Of a stretch of 64,000 nt of DNA, positions 20,377-33,129 are shown piece by piece. The position numbers and the translations under genes were made by a program. The notes under the pieces were generated by a model. The model ran no database searches. It was not told the origin of the DNA and saw only the letters and a program-made list of their open reading frames with translations. How positions within the stretch are numbered: position 1 is the stretch's first letter; each line of letters begins with the position of its first letter. The stretch is taken from positions 1 to 64,000 of the forward strand of contig JAUCBJ010000527.1 of NCBI GenBank assembly GCA_032718475.1, written 5' to 3'. The DNA comes from Nemertoderma westbladi (Eukaryota > Xenacoelomorpha > Nemertodermatida > Nemertodermatidae).

Positions 20377-20859
20377 CACCAATCCAAAATGGCAAAATTA
20401 GCAAAGGAGGCTGATGATTCATATTCTCCTGGATTATATTAAGTAAAGTTAATCAATATAGCTATTGATTGATTGATTCTAGTATTGTAATTCCGACATC
20501 AGTATTAGTATTTGGTTGTGTGTTATATACTAAATGTTCACTGAATCACACTTTTTATTTAGTTTTATCTTTCACATTTACTTAAAAATAATAATACTAA
20601 ATATTTTTTCCAATCAATAAAGCCAATAAATTGAACGAATGTATATGATATATCACATTTTCGTCATCATATTCGTAATCAGCATGAAAAATTACCTTAG
20701 AGAACATATTTTTTAGCCTTCACTAGTAGAAAGGTACGATCTTACAAAACATAAGTAAACTTTACATTAACAAAATGAATAACAATTTGTTTCTAAACTT
20801 TAAACCCATTTTTCTTGGAATTATGTTTTTCGAAAGTAACAAATTACTAAATCTAAAAT

Positions 20860-21600
20860 TTACCAACACTTATTAACTCTGTAAATCATGACATTATTGA
20901 TATTATTGAATGGCTGGATGATAATAAATTATCACTGAACCTAAAAAAAACTGAATATACCTTGTTCACAAACTCATCCCTGTCCCAGGAGGCTCTGCCA
21001 AAAGAAAGTGAAAATTAAAAATTATGTAATAGAAAAAGTATCACATACAAAGTATTTGGGAGTTTTAATTGACAGTAAACTAAATTTTAAAGAACATATA
21101 TCTTATATACTGAGAAAGGTTTCTAAATCTTCAGGAATATTTTACAGGCTTCGCCACATTTTTCCACCACACATCCTACGAATGCTATTTTTCGCACTTA
21201 TATATCCATATATCCAGTACGCCATTATTGTTTGGGGTAGTACTTCTCCGTCGATACTGAAACCTCTAAGAGTCAAAGTAAACAAAGTACTTAGAGTTAT
21301 CACTTTCAGCCATTGCCAGACCTCATCTCTTCCTATTTATCAACAACTCCATATACTCCCATTAGAACAATTATACAAATATCAGGTGTACAATATAATG
21401 TTTGATATAAATAACAACATTTCATCCCCACTGGCTCCCCTATTTCATAGAGCTTCTTCAATCCATTCTTATAATACTCGCTTTTCCGCATCTGGATTAT
21501 TTCACCCTCCAAATATTCGACTAAGAGTTGCGGAACAATACATAAAAAAAATACAAAATACATAATACATAATAATACATAATATCTCTAGAATCAAAAC
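20860..21600 (+). pseudogene. 5'-truncated LINE reverse transcriptase (3' end)
   Basis: Begins within the RT palm/thumb: a LDDNKLSLNLKKTEYTLF-like stretch is readable around 20910-20970. After a frame break it continues from 21008 for 185 codons. VSHTKYLGVLIDSKLNFKEH, RKVSKS and YPYIQYAIIVWGST are characteristic of the C-terminus of Jockey/CR1-type non-LTR elements. It ends near a short ATACATAAT repeat that may be the 3' tail. Typical of a dead-on-arrival 5' truncation. Confidence 0.75.
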
Positions 21601-21604
21601 CTTT

Positions 21605-22022
21605 TGAGAACCCGGGCGCACCCGGGCACGTTGTCACACTCACTCTTAGTGGGCCTTTATTAAATCTACCCGGGCGTGGGGTCACGCTCACTCTTTGTGA
21701 GCCTTTATTAAATCTACCCAGGCACGGGGTCACGCTCACTCCCTGTGGGCCTTTATTAAATCTACCCGGGCGCGGGGTCACGTTCACTCTTAGTGGGCCT
21801 TTATTAAATCTACCCGGGCGTGGGGTCACGCACACTCTCTGTGGGCCTTTATTAAATCTACCCGGGCGCGGGGTCACGCTCACTCGTAGTGGGCCTTTAT
21901 TAAATCTACCCGGGCGCGGGGTCACGCTCACTCTTAGTGGGCCTTTATTAAATCTACCCGGGCGCGGGGTCACGCTCACTCTTAGTGGGCCTTTATTAAA
22001 ACTACCCCGGGCGCGGGGTCAC
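21605..22022. repeat. 48-bp minisatellite, about 8.5 copies
   Basis: The unit contains GGGCCTTTATTAAATCTACC and CGGGCGCGGGGTCACGC and repeats every 48 bp. Because 48 is divisible by three, the minus strand stays open for 152 codons, giving a 16-residue repeat (core VTPRPGRFNKGP). This is better explained as a satellite than as a gene. Confidence 0.9.
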
Positions 22023-22264
22023 ACTTCGAAGCAGTCATCATCAACATCACTGACTAGTCAAATGTCTAGTAAGAAATTATCCCCCAGTAAACCCATAAAA
22101 ATACGGTTTATAGTACTAAAAAATACCTAATATAAATAAAATTTATAAAACACAAATAAATAACAATATAAATTTATGTATAGATAATTAATTAATATAT
22201 CAGATAATGTCAAAAATCGCAGTCGACCGCATTTGCTTTTCACTCATTCGGCACTTCTAACACT

Positions 22265-22450
22265 TCACAAAGAATATCCTATCCTATCCATACCCTATCC
22301 TACCTTACTCTATCCCCCTATCTACCCTATCCTATCTTAATCTATCCTACCCTATTATATCATGGCCTACTATATCCACCTAACCTACCCAGCCTATCCT
22401 AACCCTATCCTATATAACCCTATTATAATCTAACTATATCCTTGTCCCAT
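22265..22450. repeat. Degenerate CCTAT pentanucleotide satellite
   Basis: About 180 bp dominated by CCTATCCTATC. TA-dinucleotide stretches follow at about 22530-22570. Confidence 0.75.
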
Positions 22451-22880
22451 ACCTTCCTCTGAAATATCCATCCACCCTCCCTGGTGGGCAGCCGTTCACT
22501 AGCAATGCTACTAGGTTGCCCTCCTTTACCTATATATATATATTATATTTATATATATACTGATATATATTACAATAATTTATATTACAATAATTATGTG
22601 TGCCTTAATTATTATGTATATGTTTATATGGGTAAAAATAAATAAATAAATCAATCATCATCATCAATAACTCTGGGGCGTTTAGGAGGTGGTATAATTC
22701 TCCTTCACTATCAGCATCATCTGAGGAAAAACAAAAATTCAAGTTCCTCCTACAACCTATATCCTTAGGACAGAGTCGCACCTTGCAAGGATGACTGAAC
22801 AAGGGGTGGTAGGGGAAGGCAAGTTTATCATTGAAGGTGATGCTGAAAGTGAAGGAAGATCTACAGAAATCTGCCCCTCA

Positions 22881-23537
22881 TTAAGGTCTGTCTCCGTTGC
22901 CAATACCAGTGGGACTGGTGGCAGTTGCAGTACTGGTAATAAGTTGACTAGGCCTAAAATTAGCAGCATAACTGCTATTAGTGGTACTAGTAGTGCCCAT
23001 TCCCAAGCTAGTGGCACTATCAGTGGTACTGATTGGCACACTAGACGGAGCTCTAGAAGTACCACTAATATCAGCTTGTAAAACCCCAGCACAAGCAATG
23101 GAGCCTCTGATACCACTACCTGCCTGACTTCCTACGTTTCTATATTTTATAAAGTCATTGCCACTTAATGATATAACTTTGTTTAGGACACCCTTATCAA
23201 CTTTTTTACCTAGCCGCGAAATAACCCAATCAGACAATACTTCAGCCCCCTCCCCAACATTGTTTGCACCCATAATTTGCCTAACAACTGTATAAATAGA
23301 ATCTTCTAGATTATTGATGACCTTTGTAGATTTAGATTGGGACTGTGCTTCTTTAACTTCCTGCATTTGTAGTTTGGATTCTTCCTTACTTAAATTATGA
23401 AATTTCTGAAGATGTGTAGAGAGGTACTTCTGTGGCCTAGGGGTATCACAGTACATATAGCGAATTGGTTTCAAAGGAATAACTTTGGAGGGTCCAGTGC
23501 CAGTTGGGGTAGAATCATCGGAATCAGAATAAGACAT
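22881..23537 (-). CDS. Hypothetical Ser/Thr-rich protein with a possible zinc finger
   Basis: 218 codons on the minus strand. Near the N-terminus MYCDTPRPQKYLSTHLQKFH resembles a degenerate C2H2 finger without an obvious second Cys. A predicted helical segment and a Ser/Thr/Gly-rich tail follow. An overlapping frame (23116-22757) stays open past its stop and has similar composition, so the 3' part may be frameshifted or spliced. Such BED/C2H2-plus-linker proteins are often N-terminal parts of transposon ORFs, but no transposase domain is attached. Identity unresolved. Confidence 0.35.
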   Translation of the reverse strand: MSYSDSDDSTPTGTGPSKVIPLKPIRYMYCDTPRPQKYLSTHLQKFHNLSKEESKLQMQEVKEAQSQSKSTKVINNLEDSIYTVVRQIMGANNVGEGAEVLSDWVISRLGKKVDKGVLNKVISLSGNDFIKYRNVGSQAGSGIRGSIACAGVLQADISGTSRAPSSVPISTTDSATSLGMGTTSTTNSSYAANFRPSQLITSTATATSPTGIGNGDRP

Positions 23538-23959
23538 ATTAGATAAGAAAGAGTGGAGAGTGAAAAAAGAAATATTAAATCAAATTGCAGTTGAGGTGAT
23601 AACGTTAATAGAACAATTCGTAGATCAAAGATAATACAGATTGATGTAGAAATTGAGTATATCGAAGAAATAATATTTATAGAAGAATGCAAATATTGCA
23701 GTTGAGTTGATAAAATTCGTAGAACAATTCATAGATCGAAGTAAATAGAGATTGATATAGAAATTGAGTGAATGAAATTATTGCAGCTGAGTGGATAACA
23801 TTCGTAGATCAAAGAAAATAGTCAGTTAAGGTTGTATTAAATAGATATTGACAATATTAAAGAAATTAATATTTATTGAAGATTTTATTGAAGATATATT
23901 TAATGAATATTAATATAATATGTCCAAAATTGAAGGCAACAAGTGAAAATGTACCCTGG

Positions 23960-25291
23960 TTAAAACTTACCCAGCCAAAAATCTACCTCAATGTAAGGCA
24001 AAGGGTACATTTTGGTAGTAAAAATATACCTGCTCCTTTCCATCAATTGAAAGGGGTGATTGCTCAGGTTACAGGCGATCTGGAATACCACGTTACGCGT
24101 CCTACATTTATTTTTTAGGCCGTTGTTGCAGGTGTAACAACCAACGTTCAGTAAGCTTAGTAAGGACGTTTGTACAGACGCGCAATAACACAACGAGCCG
24201 AGGTATTGTTGGGATGAAGAATTCGTTAGCCATAGCAGCGTACTAATACATCCCAGCAATACAGATTTTCCTTTGGAATGAATTTGGAAACCCCCGATTC
24301 CGGATATTTGGTATATCTGCAAATGGGTTTTCCAAATTTATCAGTACGTTTCATGTATCGCCCTCCCACACTGTTACAGCTGTGCGTTTGTAAAAATTGT
24401 AACTGATTTAGAAAATTGTTTTTGTCCCGCAAGTCTCGTACTAGTCCTTCCCCAATAAGATCATCTAAATCAGTTCCGAAACTCCCATGAAACTCCCATA
24501 AACTTTTAGATTGGCAGCAGATGCTAGATAGTGACACATCGACGTCCTCTGGAAATAATGTTATACCCATCCCATATGTACATGGGGTTTCTGGTCTTCT
24601 ATGGCCTTCTGGTCTTGGAACTCGAACCTGGACCACAAGTTTTTAACATGTCCGCAGGTTGTTCTTTGCTGAACTGCAGCCAATGGAGTACGTAATGTAC
24701 GGTGTGCACCCACACTCTGAGCAATACAACACCCCATGGAACAAGTTGAAACTTGTAGTCCTCTGTATGGCCGTATTTACATTTGATGGCGTTGGTAAAG
24801 GGCGCCATACCGGGTGTCTCACTGTCATTACAAGTCAATGTAATAAAGTAGGTCCAGGGTCCATCCTTAATCAGAGTGGCCAGTTCGTTGACCTTTTTTC
24901 GAGAATTGATCTCGCTGAAGTTTAATTTATTTTCCCTCATCCCAATACTTACTTTATTTAAGTTTAAAAATTCTAGACTGTGGTTTAGTACTAAGGATGC
25001 AGAGTTGTTATTGAGTTGCATGTTGAGTAATATATCGAATGTAAAATCTAAATAAGCAAGTACTTTTGATGTTACACTCCCACCCCATAATCGTATCTCC
25101 AGGTGGTCAGAGAGAGAAGCGAGACCACGCTTGTTTTGATTTCTATTAGAATACAGAACCAAAAGGAGTGCACCTAATATAGAAATATCCTCCCTGGCAA
25201 AATAAAAAATAAGGGGAAATAAAAAGGCCTCGGTTGAAATTGGCCTGTTTGTGTGCGGCGTATTTACTACGTAAAACACCCAGATATTCAT
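23960..25291 (-). pseudogene. Helitron-type Rep/N-terminal domain fragment
   Basis: Three minus-strand open segments in different frames (25291-24599, 24636-24226, 24322-23960) look like one decayed protein. DGPWTYFITLTCNDSETPG matches the start of the Helitron-like N domain. Further on come WEFHGSFGTDLDDLIGEGL and THSCNSVGGRYMKRTDKFGK followed by ICRYTKYP, the Cys-rich stretch that ends this domain in Helitron proteins. The two frame changes (near 24620 and 24250) and the absence of the PIF1-type helicase in the window mark it as broken. No Helitron termini were identified. Confidence 0.55.
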
Positions 25292-25944
25292 TGAGTAGGA
25301 TCCCCGAATTAATCCAGTGGGTCCACTACAATTTCCTCGTCAACTTCCATTTCGGGATTCGAGTCGGGAGGGGAATATGTTGGACGATTTCCAACAAAGG
25401 TATCCGTTCTGTTATTTATGGTGGCAGATCCATGCTTGTAGCAGAGTCTGACATCACAATGTTCGTACGGTAGACCCCACAGACACCTCTATCTTGTGGT
25501 ACGGGTGCAGTCTATTTTCCAGCACATTGAACGATTCACTAAGTGCTGATGGATGAGGTGAAACTGAGGGTGGAAACAACATTTTATAATATTTTGACCA
25601 GCAAATTGTGACATTTGTTTATGCTTTGTTATTAAGTTTTGATGTTGTGTTTTTTTTGATAAAATGAGAAATGAAAAGTGAGTAAAAATATTGGATCGCT
25701 GTATATTATTGTTTAAATATTTTTTTCCCACTGTGTCCTGGAATGAAAATGTTTCGCCCCATTTAAATATGAGACCTTGCGAGTTACTGATACACTGAAG
25801 GTAATAAGTTTCATTTTTCATACATCAATGCTTCTAAATGCTCACTGATCACCTCACAATCATAAATATGCTTGTAAATGCTTTTGGATCATAAGGAACA
25901 AGGAGGGCAATCATATAAATAGTTTCAATAGATGATCAAGATTG

Positions 25945-26000
25945 GATTTATTTATTATTATTATTATTATATTTATTATTATTATTTATTTATTGCATAG
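25945..26000. repeat. ATT/ATTT microsatellite
   Basis: TTATTATTATTA-type low complexity. Confidence 0.8.
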
Positions 26001-26025
26001 TTATAATAAAACAATGTAACTGTAC

Positions 26026-27310
26026 CTAAATAGTGTATGATTTCATCACAAATTTCTGTATCTGTACACTGTAGGTACAGCCTATTGGCAACAAATGTAT
26101 GGGGTGGGGTGTCTTCCTCATAAGAGTCTGGCGGCACGCAATCGCCACAGTAGCAGTAAGAGGTATAAGAGCCTCAGAAGGAAGGACCTTTCCCTTTGGT
26201 ACCGCACTCTTATCAATTGGATATAATCCAGTTTTTCGGAATAATATTCTCAGGTTTTCCAATGAAGGCTTCTATGAAGAGGAGTTTCAAAAGCGTCGGA
26301 AATGTCGGCTTCTGGACCGTTTTTTTTTGCCGGGATTCATGGTAGAAGTCAATAAGTATCTTATACCAGGTTTTTTTTGGCAGGTCCGTAACATGCAACA
26401 TCTAGAGGCTGCAAAGCGCTCGATGTGTGTGGAGACAGGCACACAGTGTGAACTCCTTCTTCCCTAGCCTTAGCTGTGGTTTGATAAGTGAGATGCAACC
26501 CATGGCCGTCAAAGAAGATAACAATTGCTTTGGTCTTCTTCTCATATTTCAGAAGTATATCTTCGAACCACATTTCAAAAATGAAGTCTCCCATCCAGCC
26601 AGTCCCACTCACGCTATAGCTTGTATTCTCTGGCCCCCCAATAACCCAAGAGTCCATAACTTGATTTCCCTTTCCTTTATACACCACATATGGTGGCATA
26701 TACTCCCCAGATGCACTACCGCAGAAAAGAACAGTATACATGGTCTTACTGTCTTACCCTCACTAGGAACCAAAAACTGTGCATCTTTGCTACCTCGGCG
26801 GTTGAAACACTTTCGAGCTTTCGGATCCAGGGCAAGACCAGATTTCGTCCAGATTGAAGAAACGCCCTGGTCTATCAGCTATATCAAGCTTAACTACAAA
26901 GATCATGTACCATGTGGAAGAAGCCATCGATTAAGCCTTTTGCCCTGGCTACGGTAACATACTCAGGCTTTCTTTCACTAATTCATTGCTTCCATCTAGT
27001 TTTAAAGCTGATCAGCCAGTCGTATCCTGGAGTGATCTCAACAAAGCAAGTTGTTTCTACAGTTTGATCAAGATAAGACGTGACAAAAGTGGCTAGCACA
27101 TTTGGTTCAAGTGGCCAGCCTAGATCTCCTAAGAATTCTAGTGCAGAAACTAAATATTCCTCAATCTCACGACTCAGTTCAGTTGGTCGACCTGCACCAA
27201 AATGATCAGTCCGACCCTTTATTGTAGGACGTTTTTTAGTACCATCCCATTTATTTGAATTCCATTGACTTAGGGTGCTTTTAGGAATGAATACCCGTTT
27301 CTAGTTAAAG
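26026..27310 (-). pseudogene. Tigger/pogo-type DDE transposase, frameshifted
   Basis: On the minus strand, readable pieces run in order. Near 27300 there is PKSTLSQWNSNKWDG (helix-turn-helix), then GRPTELSREIEEYLVSALEF. Around 26850-26760 comes FFNLDE with GLALDPKARKCFNRRG, which spans the first catalytic Asp. From 26741-26361 a 126-codon frame contains GWMGDFIFEMWFEDIL, FFDGHGLHLT (second Asp) and SPHTSSALQPLDVACYGP. The C-terminal tail is at 26262-26026. At least two indels and a stop interrupt it. Domain order and spacing match DDE_1 transposases of the Tc1/mariner-pogo branch. No terminal inverted repeats were found. Confidence 0.8.
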
Positions 27311-27689
27311 TTCTCTTAGACTCATTAGTTCGTCTTTAGATCTTTCGCATGTAATGTCGAGGCATTGCAGCATTGATCAGAATTTATACCAGAATCCTTA
27401 ATCCTCTATGTGGTAGCAGCAATAGGTCGACAGCAATAGGTCTATACTACTGCATGTATACACTACACAGGTTTGCATGTAGGCCTACCTGGTAAAAATA
27501 TTGAAGGCTTGAAGACTAGGCCTACTGCAATACAGAACTGCAGTGTATGTAATAAAATCATATCATAGGGTCTGTGGGTAGCCTATTAAATCTATCTTAT
27601 TGCCTTGGTCATATATCCTACTGACACTGACAATACTTACAGGTACCACTCAGGTAAATAATATAATCCATTGTTTAATCATTACTAAA

Positions 27690-28226
27690 GAAACTAACTG
27701 GCCATCTGTGGTACCTGAGGCAGGAAGTAGTACCTGTTAGTCTGGCAAATGATCGGGTCTCCAATGAACAAAAGGATAGGATTGCTATTGCGATGCTCGA
27801 AGCTAAACCAAATGATGATCGACGGAATCTTTCTGTGGGAGCAGTGGTCAAGAAAGGAACCAAGACTAGTCGTGAGGTTCCACCAAACAATGTAAACCTG
27901 AACAATGGCACAACTTTGGAGGATCTCATTGGCCCTGATTCATGGCTAATGCCCCAGTTGTTGGGGTTGTCATTTGATTGGTTACACCAAAAACCAGGAA
28001 GGATCTCGTGAATGACCTGTCAGAAAGACTTATCCGTACCCAGGCAATTTACAAAGGACTCCTTACTAAGGATGAGAAGGAACATCAAGCTGTACTACAA
28101 GTCGTTGAAGACAGTCGCAAGAAAGTTTCAGATTTTCAAAAGCGTACTCTCAAGGAAAGACTCTGATGGACCTAGTGTAGAAACATATACTGAAATTAAT
28201 ACAGTACTAACTTTGTTGAGTTGATT
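27690..28226 (+). pseudogene. C-terminal part of a repeated transposon-associated protein
   Basis: Two plus-strand open pieces (to 28011, then 27978-28166 in another frame) fit one decayed protein. VSLANDRVSNEQKDR, then GPDSWLMPQLLGL, then VNDLSERLIRTQ with LLTKDEKEHQAVLQVVEDSR follow the VVND-x-AERG...LTKDE...LQVVE pattern of an abundant uncharacterised animal protein family that spreads like a mobile element. One frameshift lies near 27980. The N-terminal part is missing. Confidence 0.4.
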
Positions 28227-28828
28227 AGATCATAGGTACTATTCTAATTGTTCTGTTATCTGTTGCATTGTATTTTCTATGTTTTATATACCAGTCCTGC
28301 CAAGAATCAAGTAGTGCTTTCAGAGTTATATACTGGGCGATCGCGATATATGAAATTGCGTTATGATATATTAGTAATAGTTTAAAAAGTTACAAAAAGT
28401 ATATATTCCAGCCATTCAAATGAAAGCTTATGGCATTATGATCACATTAGTAACATCACATTTTTAAAAAAATGGAACCATAAAAAATTTATCGACTTCG
28501 CGATAAACTATACCGGCGTTTGATCCAGTAAACTTTATTAACCCCCAGTAGCCCACATGATAAAGTTATCACGAAACAGCTTATCATTTGGTGGTCAGTG
28601 ACCAAATTGGAACAAATTCCATTAACAAGTCTTCATCATTTTGAAAAAAGTTAAAATTTCAGTGCAGTCTACTAGTCACTGATATTATTATAGATTGGTA
28701 TGATTAGATAAGCCTACTGCTACAGTACTGGCCTACTACTGTCCGGAATTTTCCCAATGTCCGGAATAGACCCATATCCGAAATTACCCCATTATACCCT
28801 ATAGGTTAGTAGGTCTAAAGTGATAAAA

Positions 28829-28915
28829 AAACGCGAGCAAAGCGAGCGAAATTTTTTTATTTTAACAATGCAAAATGGATAAAAACGCTAGTGAAGCGAG
28901 TGAAATTTTTTATGG
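28829..28915. repeat. GCGAGCAAAGCGAGCGAAATTTTTT repeat pair
   Basis: Two near-identical ~40-bp units, AAAACGCGAGCAAAGCGAGC and AAAACGCTAGTGAAGCGAGT, each followed by a T-run. A related CACTATTTCAAAACTGCG triplication lies at about 29105-29160. Non-coding. 28230-28828 holds nothing that I recognise. Confidence 0.6.
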
Positions 28916-29339
28916 CTACCGTAATTACCGTATTTTTCTCATTAAATTGCAGTTTTGCACACACTTTATAACTTTTTTTTACACCTCATCCGCGCACTTT
29001 ATGACTTGTAATATTCTGCACAGATTACCGTGCGCTTTTGGTGGTAGGCCTATTTTTCACACAATTCCGCTCACTTGTATTTCAATTCCGCACACTTTTA
29101 CCGCGCACTATTTCAAAACTGCTCACTATTTCAAAACTGCGCACTATTTCAAAACCGCAAACAACACGTTGCGATTTTTGCACTCCATTTGCAGTCTGGG
29201 CAGGGCAGGCTGTATGCGGAGAAGGACTGGTGGACGAATTCTAAACTCCGACCAAGAAACTGCTGCCTGCATTACAATTATTTTGCGGTTGTGTTTGTGC
29301 CATTTTGTCATCCTAAACCAATATTGAACAGTTGAATGA

Positions 29340-30010
29340 GTATTAATAAGTTAAACCCACATTCACTGTGACCCTGTCCAATAGTGATAATTTGTAGCAT
29401 TTTATTGCAATAAGTTATTTAAATACTTGTGTCATTAGGCCTACCAGTATTAAACCTTTGATATCTGAAGGATATCAGGGCATTGCATGTACTTACGCAT
29501 GTTAATGCAATGTCTAGTGATGGTCCAGATAATGTTCTTAAGAATTTGGTAAAAATAAAGGAAAGTCAATCCTGATTATAAAAAAGTGTAAGTCAATCAA
29601 CAGCTTGGTTTAGTAAAAAGTTGGCAAGTTAATGCTGTAATGTTATATATATACCTAAAACTGTAAAAGAGATAAAACACTGATGTAAAATTGATAATAT
29701 AAAAAGGAAAGAAAGTACATATATATACATTATACAGTATATTTATATAAAATACTACTATAAAAAAAGGAAAGTAAATTAAACTGATCAAGTAAAAACT
29801 TGTCTAATGTGGATTCAGACTGTAGAGTGTCACTGTGTTACACAGTGTGTATAGCAGTACCGGGACAATTTTATAAGTCTGGAAGTTTGTTTAGTAACAT
29901 TCCCCAATGTAACATACAAAGAAGATTAATATTTCAATCAGTCTCTATTAGTAGTCTATAGAGACATAATATTTATATTTATTTTTATTATATATTTTGT
30001 AGTAGGTAAG
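29340..30010. other. AT-rich stretch, nothing recognised
   Basis: Low-complexity AT-rich DNA with short ORFs that do not resemble proteins. Confidence 0.5.
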
Positions 30011-30014
30011 ATCG

Positions 30015-30540
30015 GCATGCTGCATTGCAGCTGCATTTTTAAGAATGCTGTGCCGGCTTATCGACAAAATTGCACCGCCACAACTCCCTATCACCCATGA
30101 CATTTGCTAGATCATCCGCATCTTCAAGGCCATTGTCCTTTAAGATGCGTCTCAAGAAAGTCATGGGCTGTCCACCATGCTTATTCACTCCATGAGGCTG
30201 CCAAATTACAAGATTATGCACTGGCTGGTCCTCACGGCGAAAGCAATGTCCTGCAAAGCGGAGGTGATTTTGTTCTAGTGTAAAGCTTGGGGGAACCAAT
30301 GAGACACCTCCAATGTTATATAGTGTCTGGTTGGAAATGTGTGCATTGTACTTGACACAATGAACCCGGCGTAGCATTCTTGTGAATGTGCCATCCAGAG
30401 ATTTGGTGTCCTCAGCAGTTAGAGCCCAGCATGGACTCCCATAGATGAGTACTGGAACTACTGCAGCTTTAAATAATCGGACCCTTAAGTTTCCGATTAA
30501 TTCTCGGTGACTTCCAAATCCTGGAAAGCCCATGCCTTTC
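30015..30540 (-). pseudogene. LINE C-terminal fragment, copy 1
   Basis: A 164-codon minus-strand frame. NLRVRLFKAAVVPVLIYGSP, SLDGTFTRMLRRV and SNQTLYNIGGVSLV are typical of the region after the RT domain in LINEs. QPHGVNKHGGQPMTFLRRIL follows. The 3' part (30015-30350) recurs at 31148-31490 in the same orientation. Confidence 0.7.
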
Positions 30541-30689
30541 CCTTACGTATTTAAAGGTCCTCACCTGACTTCCGGATCCATGATCCCAGGTAACAGAATA
30601 TATACCTAGTGCAGTAGTGATAATGGATAACATATTTTAAATATAAAGTTCATAGAAACGAAGTCTGGAAGTTGATTATGATGAATGAC

Positions 30690-31147
30690 TGGAACGATTA
30701 AACCGCATCTACGGCAACCTCGCCAGCTCCAGCGGCTGGTGGTACACCGTCACCACCAACGTCGCCCTGTACCTGACCACCTCCAGCAGCTGGTGGTACG
30801 CAATCGCCCGCAACGTTACCAACGCCACCATGGGCAGCTCCAGCGGCACCGAATCCCCTGACTCGCGGCACCCGTATCACCGGTGCAGTCACAGCCAACT
30901 GAATATGCCGCCGCTCGATTATGACATTGTTTTTCGCCATCGCCGAAGATATATCTGTATATGAATCACCGGCAGTGATGTGAGTTCACTGCCAGCGCTC
31001 TGCCGGGGATTCACCCAACCGACAACATACCAGCCGCTGGCGTTGTTTACTCCCCCAATGGAATTCGAGACGAATTCGTCCAGTTGGTCGACGTCTGGTA
31101 ACACTGTCAATGTGGTTGACAATTTCTCATATATTACAACTACTAGG
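30690..31147 (-). other. GC-rich segment between two LINE copies
   Basis: Minus-strand frames 30940-30698 (Gly/Val-rich, with a repeated GGVPPAAG-like motif) and 31173-30919 are short and unrecognised. The region sits between two direct LINE copies and could be the LINE 5' region or 3' UTR of the next copy. Confidence 0.3.
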
Positions 31148-31490
31148 ATTGGCATGCTGCATTGCAGCTGCATTTTTAAGAATGCTGTGCCGGCTTGTCA
31201 ACAAAATTGCACCGCCACAACTCCCTATCACCCAGACATTTGCTAGATCATCCGCATCTTTAAGGCCAGTGTCCTTTAAGATGCGTCTCAAGAAAGTCAT
31301 GGGCTGTCCACCATGCTTATTCACTCCATGAGGCTGCCAAAGTACAAGATTATGCACTGGCTGTTCCTCACAGCAAAAGCAATGTCCTGCAAAGCGGAGG
31401 CGATTTTGTTCTACTGTCAAGCTTGGGGGAACCAATGAGACACCTCCAATGTTATATAGTGTCTGGTTGGAGATGTGTGCATTGCATTTC
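31148..31490 (-). pseudogene. LINE C-terminal fragment, copy 2
   Basis: About 340 bp almost identical to 30015-30350 (one short deletion and scattered substitutions), truncated at its 5' end near 31490. It lies in tandem with copy 1, about 1.13 kb apart. Confidence 0.7.
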
Positions 31491-32950
31491 TAAATTAATT
31501 TATATGAATTCCATCCAATTGCTAACACCAAAAAACTGGTGTAAATCAAAAATAGAGATGTTACAAATCATATTTAATGAAATGTAATTTTCAAAAAACG
31601 TCTCAAAAAATTGCCAAAAGTAGGGTTAAAAAATGGTGCTATAACTCGAAAACTACCCAATATTTTTGAAAACGGTTTTCACTTATAGACAATAGATTTT
31701 TAGGAAAAGTCATAAAATTTCAGATTCCCAACTGCGTTTGTTTCAGAATTATAACAAAAAAACCACGGGGGGGGGGGGGGGATACTGAACAAATTGAGAA
31801 AGACGTAGAAAGTACTCATGAGCATGGTTATCATAACACTGGTATTGACGAGTGGTATAGGTTGTGATGCTGACATGTACCCTTCAACGAGTGAGTCAGA
31901 TTCCGAACCTAAATCTAGTAGTGAATCTGGTTCTGATGATGAATCAGGTTCTAGTATTGTTTCAGTTTCTAACAGTGATTCCGGGTCTAGTAATATATCA
32001 GGAAAAAAATAAGAAGCTAGATCTAATTCCACCAACATTCTGTCCACCAGCGCAGATAACTACGAACTTATGAACATAATTAATATTGAGTAACGGTTTT
32101 ATACACATTGATTAGAAAGCTTATTACACATTTCTACCTACCTATTGACCTACCAATAGATGCGCGTTTAATGGTCATACAAACTACATACATACATACT
32201 ACATAGAAACTCTAAGCCAGTTCCAACATCTAACTAACTATTACCATAGTTCTGCTGTCCCTAATCCATGCCCAACATTCTTGCGTGTCGGGGGCAATGA
32301 CCTTTATAACAATGTGGAGATACATCTGAAATTGCAGGCCGCCATCAGCATCACTGCATTCCACACTGTTACAGGATCAAGCATCTTTTGGCTGGAAGCT
32401 TTCAAGCACTCATGTAAGTGCCGGGGATTTTATTAAAAAATATAGTCTTTCAATATAATATATATATGGTCTAGATAGATCTATATTGTAATATAGACTT
32501 TCAATTATAATCTAATTAAATTCCAAAAGCAGGATGGATCCTAGGAAAGAGGTTTGTTTGATTGATTGACGGATTTTCTATGTCCCCTCTCCGAACCATC
32601 TCGTTATGAGTCTCGAGTGAGTACTCTCTAAACAAATAACAAGTAATAACACATATTGTTAAGTTAACATAGTGCTAAAGTTAGCATATGAAAAATGAGT
32701 CATGTGTGAATGCACAACTGAGTGTGTTTGAAAAGATATTGTGTAAACACTTTCAAATGGTTGAAATTGTAGGAATGCATGGAAGACCTGTCTGTACCCG
32801 TTGTATTATCTGATAAGATTATTATAGGGAAATAGCTCTTCTAGGCATCAACTGCACAACTGGCCAGCCTACAAGTATCACTTTGTTGCCCACATGATAT
32901 TGTTCCCCGAGAATGCTTCTGCCTCTTACCACAAGCTGTCAATCAGGAAT

Positions 32951-33046
32951 ACCTCAAAGTTTATTTTCTCAAAGAATTCAAAGTGCCGCAAACTACCTCA
33001 AAGTGATTTTCTCAAAGAATTAAAAGTGTCGCAAAGTGCGAAAATT
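32951..33046 (+). repeat. ~50-bp tandem duplication
   Basis: CCTCAAAGTTTATTTTCTC... and CCTCAAAGTGATTTTCTC..., both followed by AAAGAATTMAAAGTGYCGCAAA. The preceding 31500-32950 holds only short acidic or low-complexity frames (for example Asp/Ser-rich at 31818-32012) and a G12 run at about 31768. I see no supported gene there. Confidence 0.55.
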
Positions 33047-33129
33047 GTGTGAAGAGAGTCCACAATTGTCTCAAACGGAGACGTCAGATACCTTGGTGCC
33101 ACATAGCTCGTGATTGCACCAAGGAGGGG

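Noticed and set aside
31818-32012. Ser/Asp-rich 64-codon ORF resembling the N-terminus of a transposase
   Set aside because: Low-complexity only, no downstream DDE domain of that type in frame or nearby.
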